Below, in pieces: positions 58,535 through 64,000 of a stretch of 64,000 bases of DNA; position 1 is the stretch's first letter; each line of letters starts with the position of its first letter. The DNA comes from Dehalococcoidia bacterium. Lineage in GTDB: Bacteria > Chloroflexota > Dehalococcoidia > SM23-28-2. The position numbers and the translations under genes were made by a program. The DNA lies in NCBI GenBank assembly GCA_030615765.1, contig JAUWYP010000002.1:1-64000 (forward strand), read 5' to 3'. Below the pieces are notes generated by a model. The model had not been told where the DNA came from and made no database searches. It was given only the letters and a program-made list of their open reading frames with translations.

Positions 58535-59737
58535 TCACGCTCCATACTTGGTGAACCGATCGGCGTGGGCCATGGCCAGCGGCATTATCTCCGTGGCCGC
58601 AAAGAGGCCCAGCGACCCCTTCTGGCAGTCCCGCTCGTTGAATGCCTCCGCCCGGTCGGGCTGACACCAGCGCGAGCGCAACACGAACGGCACCGGGTGC
58701 CAGGAGTGGGCACGATAGGTGGAAGGCGTCGAGTGGTCACCGGTGACCATGATCACGTCCGGGTTTAGGGTAAGCAGTTCGGGGATGACGGCGTCCACCT
58801 CCTCCAGCCTGGCCACCTTGCCCTGGAAGTTGCCATCCTCCCCTGTCGAGTCCGTAGCCTTGTAGTGCACGAAGAAGAAGTCGAATTGCCCCCAGTGCTC
58901 CCGCAGGGCCGCCAGCGAATCGCTCAGGGAAGGGCCCGTGGATAGAGCCGTCATCCCCACGAGCTTGGCGAGGCCGCGGTACATGGGGTAGAAGGCGATG
59001 GCCGCCGCCCGCAGCCCGAACACCTCAGGGAAGGACGGCAGGTCCGGCCAGCGCGCGAACCCGCGCAGGAGCACCATATTGGCCGGATGATGGTCGCGCA
59101 GCCTATCGCGAGCCTCGGCCACGAAGGCACTCACCAGCCCGGCCGTGGCCTGCGCCTCGGGAGCGCGAGCCGCCACCTCGACGGGCGGCACGCCCACCTT
59201 CTGGGGATCGGTCTCGTTCAGGGCGTCGGAGAGGCCGTCGCCTCTGAGCACCAATAGGAAGCGATGTTCCTTCACCGGCTCCACAAATAGCTCAGCGCCC
59301 GGCAGCTCGATGGTACGCAGCTCAGCGCAGAGGCGGGCGCAAGTATCCGTGTCGATGCGGCCGGCGCGGCGGTCGACAACGAGGCCGCCGTCGTCCACGG
59401 TGCAGAAGTTGCCGCGAGCCGCCACGTCCTGAGGCCTCAGGTCGAAGTCAATGCCCACCGCCTCCAGGGCCCCTCGGCCGATGCGATAGCGCAGGGGGTC
59501 GTAGCCGAAGAGGGACAGATGGCCGGGCCCGCTGCCGGGGGTAATCCCGAAGCCCACGTGATAGACCATGCCGCAGATGCCCTCCTGGGCCAGACGGTCC
59601 AGGTTGGCGATGCGGGCCGTCTCCATCTCCGTGCGGCCGGTCCGGGGATCAGGCAGGCCACCCAGGCCGTCCATCACCAGCAGGACGATCTTGGTCTCAG
59701 CAGGGATTACGACTTCGCGGATGAGGTCGAAGTCCAT
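58535..59737 (-). CDS. apgM: 2,3-bisphosphoglycerate-independent phosphoglycerate mutase, archaeal type (ApgM)
   Basis: Interconverts 3- and 2-phosphoglycerate using two metal ions, in the alkaline-phosphatase superfamily. The 400-residue protein begins IVLLVMDGLGGLPDPRTGRTEMETARIANLDRLAQEGICGM and has ITPGSGPGHLSLFGYDP, with the phospho-acceptor Ser (PGH-type ApgM pattern). FVHYKATDSTGEDGNFQGKVARLEEVD and VMVTGDHSTPSTYRAHSWHPVPFVL give the metal ligands. This is the archaeal/ApgM type, shorter than GpmI. The gene is three bases upstream of tpiA. Confidence 0.93.
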   Translation of the reverse strand: MDFDLIREVVIPAETKIVLLVMDGLGGLPDPRTGRTEMETARIANLDRLAQEGICGMVYHVGFGITPGSGPGHLSLFGYDPLRYRIGRGALEAVGIDFDLRPQDVAARGNFCTVDDGGLVVDRRAGRIDTDTCARLCAELRTIELPGAELFVEPVKEHRFLLVLRGDGLSDALNETDPQKVGVPPVEVAARAPEAQATAGLVSAFVAEARDRLRDHHPANMVLLRGFARWPDLPSFPEVFGLRAAAIAFYPMYRGLAKLVGMTALSTGPSLSDSLAALREHWGQFDFFFVHYKATDSTGEDGNFQGKVARLEEVDAVIPELLTLNPDVIMVTGDHSTPSTYRAHSWHPVPFVLRSRWCQPDRAEAFNERDCQKGSLGLFAATEIMPLAMAHADRFTKYGA

Positions 59738-59748
59738 GTCCTACCGCC

Positions 59749-60933
59749 TCAATCCTTGTCTTCCAGCGCCGCCACGCCCGGCAGCTCGCGGCCCTCCAGG
59801 AACTCCAACGCCGCGCCGCCGCCGGTGGACACATGGCTGAACTTGTCCTCCAAGCCCAGCCGCTCCACCACCGCCACCGTCTCGCCGCCGCCCACAATGG
59901 TGGTGGCATCCAGGCCAGCGATGGCCTCCGCCAGGCGATGGGAGCCCCGAGAGAAGGGCTCGAACTCGATAACCCCCACCGGGCCGTTCCACAAGACCGT
60001 TTTGCAATCGCGCAGGGCGTGCACGAACGCCTCCGCCGTCTTCTCACCAATGTCCATGATCTGCCAGTCGAGAGGGATCTCCTTCGCCGACACCTGCTGG
60101 CGGCGGGCGTCGGCCTCGAAGCGGTCGCCGACGATTACGTCCGAGGGCAGGAGGAGCGTCAGCCCCCGCTGGGACGCCCGCTCCATGATCTGGCGGGCCG
60201 TTTCCACATGCCCCTCCTCCAGCAGCGACTGGCCCACCTCAAAGCCCTCGGCCTTGAGGAAAGTGCAGGCCATCCCGCCGCCGATGAGCAGACGGTCTAC
60301 CTTCTGCAGCAGGTTCTCCAGCACGCCCATCTTGGTGCTGATCTTGGCCCCGCCGATGACCGCCGCGAAGGGTCTATCAGGGCTGGCCAGGGCCTTGCCC
60401 AAGAAGGTCAGCTCCTTCTCCATGAGGAAGCCGGCCACCGCCGGCAGGTAGGCGGCCACCCCCGCGGTGGAGGCATGGGCGCGATGGGCAGTGCCGAAGG
60501 CGTCGTTGACGTAGACCTCGGCCAGGGAGGCCAGGACCCAGGCGAAATCGGGGTCGTTGGCCTGTTCCTCAGAATAAAACCGCAGGTTCTCCAGAAGGAG
60601 AACATCGCCGGAGCCGAGGTCCTGCGCCGCCTCCTCCACCTCCGGCCCCACGCAGCCGTCGCTCGTCTTCACCGGCGAGCCCAGCAGCTCGCTCAGCCGG
60701 CGGGCCACCGGCGCCAGGCGCAAGGAGTCGTCGACGCCCTTGGGCCGCCCCAGGTGGGAGCAGAGGATGAGCCTGGCACCACGCTCCCGCAGATACTCGA
60801 TGGTGGGCAGGGCCGCCCGAATGCGGGTATCGTCCAAGACGCGGCCGCTATCCCGATCGAGGGGCACGTTGAAGTCCACCCGCAGGAGAATCCTCTTGCC
60901 CCGAACGTCGATATCGGCAATCGTCTTCTTCAT
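59749..60933 (-). CDS. pgk: Phosphoglycerate kinase
   Basis: Transfers phosphate from 1,3-bisphosphoglycerate to ADP. It contains KRILLRVDFNVPLD, LILCSHLGRPKG, VYVNDAFGTAHRAHASTAGVA, IGGAKISTKMGVLENLL, LLIGGGMACTFLKA and the C-terminal GGGETVAVVERLG with STGGGAALEFLEG. The length is 394 residues from ATG 60933. The much longer track ORF (to 61413) reads into the penicillin acylase gene in a different frame and is not real. It leads the glycolytic cluster. Confidence 0.96.
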   Translation of the reverse strand: MKKTIADIDVRGKRILLRVDFNVPLDRDSGRVLDDTRIRAALPTIEYLRERGARLILCSHLGRPKGVDDSLRLAPVARRLSELLGSPVKTSDGCVGPEVEEAAQDLGSGDVLLLENLRFYSEEQANDPDFAWVLASLAEVYVNDAFGTAHRAHASTAGVAAYLPAVAGFLMEKELTFLGKALASPDRPFAAVIGGAKISTKMGVLENLLQKVDRLLIGGGMACTFLKAEGFEVGQSLLEEGHVETARQIMERASQRGLTLLLPSDVIVGDRFEADARRQQVSAKEIPLDWQIMDIGEKTAEAFVHALRDCKTVLWNGPVGVIEFEPFSRGSHRLAEAIAGLDATTIVGGGETVAVVERLGLEDKFSHVSTGGGAALEFLEGRELPGVAALEDKD

Positions 60934-60944
60934 GGCCTCGCCCT

Positions 60945-63335
60945 CTATCCCGGCATCAGCATCAGCTTGCCCACTGCCTGCCGCTCGATCTCTCCCCGGT
61001 CGAAGGGCAACGGGTGGTACTCCAGCCGCCGCCAGGCGTCGATCATATCGCTGTAGTGGGGGCTGGCGGGGTGACCCGACTGGCCGCCGGGCAGGATGGC
61101 CACACTGCGGTTGAAGTCGCTCAGGTCGATGATCTGGCGGTAGGAGACAGCGAAGCTTGAGACCGCATAGGGCCGGCTGCCGACGTAGCTCGCCTGGGCG
61201 ACGGTGTTCGTGTCGCCGCCCACCGGCACCGGGCCGCGGTTGAACACGCGCCGCAGGGCGCGCACCCTTCCCAGCACATGCTCGAAGGGGGCGTAGTGAA
61301 CGCGGCCCCACGTCCAGCGGGACATGTCCTCTCCCAGCGACCGCCGCAGGGCAGCGACGGCCTCCTCCAGGCTCTGCTCCATCACCTCCCGCCAGCTTCG
61401 GCCAGCGAACCAATCGGCCGGAGCCTCCTTCATCAGGGCCAAGAGCCAGGAAGCAGAGCGATAGAGGTAGAAGCTATCGGGAACGGCGGGGTGTACCTCC
61501 TTGCCCACGAAGTAGTCGGTGAGGGGGCCCAGCTTAGCAGCCACTGTGTTGCGGAGCATCTGAAGGAAGAAGGCCTCCACGATGGTGGCCGCCACGCTGT
61601 CCGGCGAGAGCTGGCAGTCCCAGACTCGCAGGAAGTTGAAGGCCCGCTTGGCGTCCGCACTGGCGGGCTCAAGGCTGAGGAGGTGCTGGGCCAGCTCCCG
61701 GCCGGGGATGGAGTAGATGTCGCCCTGTATGGAGCGAAAGTCCTCCAGGGAGTGCTTCTCCCTGGCCTCCAGCAGCTCGACGATGCGTTGGGCGCGGTAG
61801 CCATCCATGTACTCAGCGCTCAGGAAGTACGGATAATCGTCATCCACGATCTTGTTGTTGGCCGTGGCCACGTAATGCGTGGGGGGATTAAGGACGGAGG
61901 GCAGTTCGTCGAAGGGGATGAAGCCCTTCCAGTCGTACTCCCCCATCCAGCCAGGCGAGGGCACCAGCCCCTGGCCCTTGACCCGAATCGGCACGAGGCC
62001 AGCCATCTGATAGCCGATGTTGCCTTCCACATCGGCGTAGACAAAGTTCTGAGCGGGCGCTGGCCACTGGCGCAGGGCCTCGCGGAACCCTTCCCAGCTG
62101 CCGGCCCGGCCCAGAAGGAGAAGGGCATGGGCCTGCTGGCTCGGCTCGGCCACTATCGTGCGTAGGGCGAGGGCCCGGTCCTCGCCGGGGATGCTGGGGC
62201 TGATTATCGGCCCGTGGCCGGTCACCAGAACCTCCTCCACCACCGGCTCCCGGCGACCGCGCACGCGGATCTCCTCCCGCACGAGGTCGCCGTCCACCCA
62301 CTTGCCCCCATATTCGTACTGGCGAGGGTTGGCGGGGTTGATCCGCTCTACGAACAGGTCGTCGCCGTCGGTCATGGTATTGGTGATACCCCAGGCGATG
62401 CGATCGTTGTGACCGATGACAACCCCCGGCACGCCGGGCAGAGAGGCACCGGTAACATTCAGGCCGCCGCCATTCAGATGCACCTCGTACCAGATGCAGG
62501 GCATCTGCAGGGGCAAGTGGGGATCGTTGGCCAGCAGCGGCTTGCCGGTGGCCGACTTGTGGCCGTCCACCGCCCAGTTGTTGCTGCCGCCCCCTCTGGC
62601 ACCGACCAACTCCTGCACCTTGCGCAGTTCCTCCAGCAGCGGCACTCCCAGGCCGCGGCACTCAGCCCCGGGCGGCACGATAAGCGGTGCCCCTAGTGGA
62701 TAGCCTGGCTCCATACGAGCGGCCTCCTCAGGGCCCAGCCGCTCCACTATCCAGGAGCGCACGATCTCCGTGTCCCAGTTGCCGGAGAGACTCCAACCGA
62801 CGAACTTGCCGATGGCCAAGCTGTCCACGGGGGTCCAGGACCCCGGCCGGAAGCGCAGGACAAGGAACTCCGGCGGCAGACGATTCCTGTTCCCCTCTAT
62901 GAAGGCGTTGACCCCCGCCGCATAGGCATCCAGGTTCTCACGCACCGCCTCGGCCAACTGCTCCGCCTCGGCCTCAGCGGCCCGACGCAGCCCCACTCGT
63001 CGCAGCAGGCGGTCGGCATCCAAGGCCACCGACCCGAATACTTCAGCCAGACTGCCCGAGGCGGCCCGCCGGGCCAACTCTATATGCCACAGGCGGTCCT
63101 GGGCATGAACGTATCCCTGGGCGAACAGAGCGTCCCTGACACTGCCAGCGTAGATATGAGGCACGCCCCAGCGGTCGCGGATGACCTCGACGGGTGAATC
63201 CAAGCCCTTGAGCCGAACGGAGCCCTTGCTGGAGGGGACGCTACGCCGCAGAAGGGAGTAGACGACCGCTCCCCCCACGGCCGCGCCCAGGGCCAGCCCA
63301 AGTACGAGATAGCGAACAGCCCTCCCTATGGCCAA
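60945..63335 (-). CDS. Penicillin acylase family N-terminal nucleophile hydrolase
   Basis: An Ntn hydrolase of 796 residues, matured by autocleavage. The N-terminal helix (AVRYLVLGLALGAAVGGAVVYSLL) is a signal or anchor. The alpha-chain motifs are GVPHIYAGSVRDALFAQGYVHAQDRLWHIELARR. After a spacer, the cleavage site and nucleophile Ser are in ARGGGSNNWAVDG, followed by PLLANDPHLPLQMPCIWYEVHLNG with the oxyanion-site residues. Family members hydrolyse amides such as beta-lactams, acyl-homoserine lactones or lipopeptides, so the substrate is unknown. TTG 63335 is six bases after AGGAGG. Confidence 0.92.
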   Translation of the reverse strand: MAIGRAVRYLVLGLALGAAVGGAVVYSLLRRSVPSSKGSVRLKGLDSPVEVIRDRWGVPHIYAGSVRDALFAQGYVHAQDRLWHIELARRAASGSLAEVFGSVALDADRLLRRVGLRRAAEAEAEQLAEAVRENLDAYAAGVNAFIEGNRNRLPPEFLVLRFRPGSWTPVDSLAIGKFVGWSLSGNWDTEIVRSWIVERLGPEEAARMEPGYPLGAPLIVPPGAECRGLGVPLLEELRKVQELVGARGGGSNNWAVDGHKSATGKPLLANDPHLPLQMPCIWYEVHLNGGGLNVTGASLPGVPGVVIGHNDRIAWGITNTMTDGDDLFVERINPANPRQYEYGGKWVDGDLVREEIRVRGRREPVVEEVLVTGHGPIISPSIPGEDRALALRTIVAEPSQQAHALLLLGRAGSWEGFREALRQWPAPAQNFVYADVEGNIGYQMAGLVPIRVKGQGLVPSPGWMGEYDWKGFIPFDELPSVLNPPTHYVATANNKIVDDDYPYFLSAEYMDGYRAQRIVELLEAREKHSLEDFRSIQGDIYSIPGRELAQHLLSLEPASADAKRAFNFLRVWDCQLSPDSVAATIVEAFFLQMLRNTVAAKLGPLTDYFVGKEVHPAVPDSFYLYRSASWLLALMKEAPADWFAGRSWREVMEQSLEEAVAALRRSLGEDMSRWTWGRVHYAPFEHVLGRVRALRRVFNRGPVPVGGDTNTVAQASYVGSRPYAVSSFAVSYRQIIDLSDFNRSVAILPGGQSGHPASPHYSDMIDAWRRLEYHPLPFDRGEIERQAVGKLMLMPG

Positions 63336-63345
63336 GGCGCACCTC

Positions 63346-63783
63346 CTATGACTCCATAGCCCTCATCTTCTCCAGGCGGCGGGCGTGGCGCCCGCCCTCA
63401 AAGTCCTCGCCCAGGAAGGTTCTCACTATCTCCTCAGCCAGGCCGCGACCGATGCACCAGGCGCCCAGGCAGAGGACGTTGACGTCGTTGTGTCGGCGAG
63501 CCAGGCGAGCCGTGAAGCTGTTCTGGCACAGGGCGGCGCGAACACCCTTCACCTTGTTGGCGGCGATGCTCATGCCGACGCCGTTGCCGCAGATGAGGAT
63601 GCCCCGCTGGTACTCCCCCGCCGCCACCGCCTCTCCCAGCGGCCTGGCGATGTCCGGATAGTCCACCGGATCCTCACCGTGACAGCCGAAGTCCATCCAC
63701 TCGTGCCCCAGCTCGCCCAGCAGTTCCTTGACGACTTCCTTCAGGCCGAACCCGCGGTGGTCGCTGCCGATAGCGATGCGCAT
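63346..63783 (-). CDS. rpiB: Ribose-5-phosphate isomerase B
   Basis: Isomerises ribose 5-phosphate and ribulose 5-phosphate in the pentose phosphate pathway; some relatives act on allose or galactose phosphates. The 145-residue protein has AIGSDHRGFGLKEVVKELL, DYPDIARPLGEAVA, the catalytic Cys in GILICGNGVGMSIAANKVKGVRAAL, and HNDVNVLCLGAWCIG. It is directly upstream of the acylase gene on the same strand. Confidence 0.94.
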   Translation of the reverse strand: MRIAIGSDHRGFGLKEVVKELLGELGHEWMDFGCHGEDPVDYPDIARPLGEAVAAGEYQRGILICGNGVGMSIAANKVKGVRAALCQNSFTARLARRHNDVNVLCLGAWCIGRGLAEEIVRTFLGEDFEGGRHARRLEKMRAMES

Positions 63784-63793
63784 TATCCCCCTC

Positions 63794-64000
63794 TTATGGC
63801 TGAGCCGGAATGGGCAGCAGCGCCTCGGCCAGAGGGACGAGCGCCTCGTTGTCGTTCAAAGGGTTTATCTCCTGTCCCTCCTCGGACATGGGGATGGGGT
63901 AAAGCTCGATGGTCGTATCGCCCAGGGTGAGCACTAGCCAGTGGTAGGTCACCTCGTAGGTAGGCGAGAGGCGGTCGGTCTTGAAGTAAAGGGTGGCCGG
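63794..64000 (-). CDS. Partial protein of unknown function (C-terminal 68 residues)
   Basis: Hand translation of the minus strand from the right edge gives an open frame ending at TAA 63796-63794. It contains YFKTDRLSPTYEVTYHWLVLTLGDTTIELYPIPMSEEG and ends ALLPIPAQP. The 5' part lies outside the window. The sequence is beta-rich and acidic with no recognised domain. The stop is 11 bases before the rpiB start, so they are probably in one transcript. Confidence 0.65.
   Translation of the reverse strand, partial: PATLYFKTDRLSPTYEVTYHWLVLTLGDTTIELYPIPMSEEGQEINPLNDNEALVPLAEALLPIPAQP

Noticed and set aside
60934-61413. N-terminal extension of the pgk ORF
   Set aside because: The extension overlaps the penicillin acylase coding region in another frame and has no kinase sequence. 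ATG 60933 gives a normal PGK N-terminus.
1-64000. CRISPR arrays, transposases, phage genes, rRNA or tRNA genes
   Set aside because: No regularly spaced direct repeats, no transposase or integrase motifs, and no rRNA- or tRNA-like sequences were found other than the tmRNA.

Overview
The window is about 65% GC, densely packed and bacterial. It most resembles Chloroflexota, probably a Dehalococcoidia-like lineage. The clues are a DUF2298 (Chlor_Arch_YYY) protein beside TIGR03663/GT39-type membrane proteins, an rnc-smc-ftsY run, stand-alone core-MetE proteins, secreted proteins with calcium-binding repeats and a C-terminal membrane anchor, and a tmRNA whose tag reads GESQFALAA. No plasmid, phage, IS or CRISPR signature was seen. 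The taxonomic call is inference.

Layout. 1-1106 (-): secreted thrombospondin-type-3 repeat protein running off the left edge. 1303-9247: rsmA, ispE, a small membrane protein, a DnaQ-DinG fusion, an M20 peptidase and cca (-). 9290-14882: a near-consensus promoter, then rnc, smc and ftsY. 14901-25025: DUF2298 protein, two GT39-like membrane proteins (the second with an NHL propeller), a flippase-like membrane protein and an FAD oxidoreductase. 25093-27928: a NuoE/GNAT/NuoF-like diaphorase module. 28064-30277: consensus promoter, short terminated RNA, anchored surface protein and a predicted secreted His/Cys hydrolase. 30355-36215: mutS, subtilase (-), mutL. 36244-39713 (-): acyl-CoA synthetase subunit and two core-MetE paralogues. 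39971-41339: two small paralogues of unknown function and two surface-protein fragments. 41339-44920 (-): FKBP lipoprotein, ssrA, Fe-S protein, smpB, ctpA. 45184-48165: PTPS-like enzyme, zinc-ribbon protein, flavodoxin-like protein and an arsR-arsM unit. 48247-55903 (-): hflX, F420-type oxidoreductase, dapL, three alpha/beta-hydrolase-cyclase fusions and a GNAT. 55971-63783 (-): dapF, miaA, tpiA, apgM, pgk, penicillin acylase, rpiB, then a partial gene.

Functional themes: translation quality control (ssrA/smpB, hflX, miaA, rsmA), mismatch repair (mutS/mutL), chromosome and membrane biogenesis (smc, ftsY), lower glycolysis (tpiA, pgk, apgM) and lysine/peptidoglycan precursor synthesis (dapL, dapF).

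The most unusual material is small and repeated. A 15-nt hairpin unit (TCCGCC-NNN-GGCGGA) occurs as an in-frame 30-nt dimer inside nuoF and mutS, again inside the loop of a longer intergenic repeat whose other copy lacks it, and as a single unit near ssrA. Also notable are a duplicated smpB 3' end flanking an inserted Fe-S gene, CUG start codons proposed for ftsY and a GNAT gene, a promoter-plus-terminator small RNA, and three tandem hydrolase-cyclase fusions whose hydrolase halves lack the usual catalytic His.
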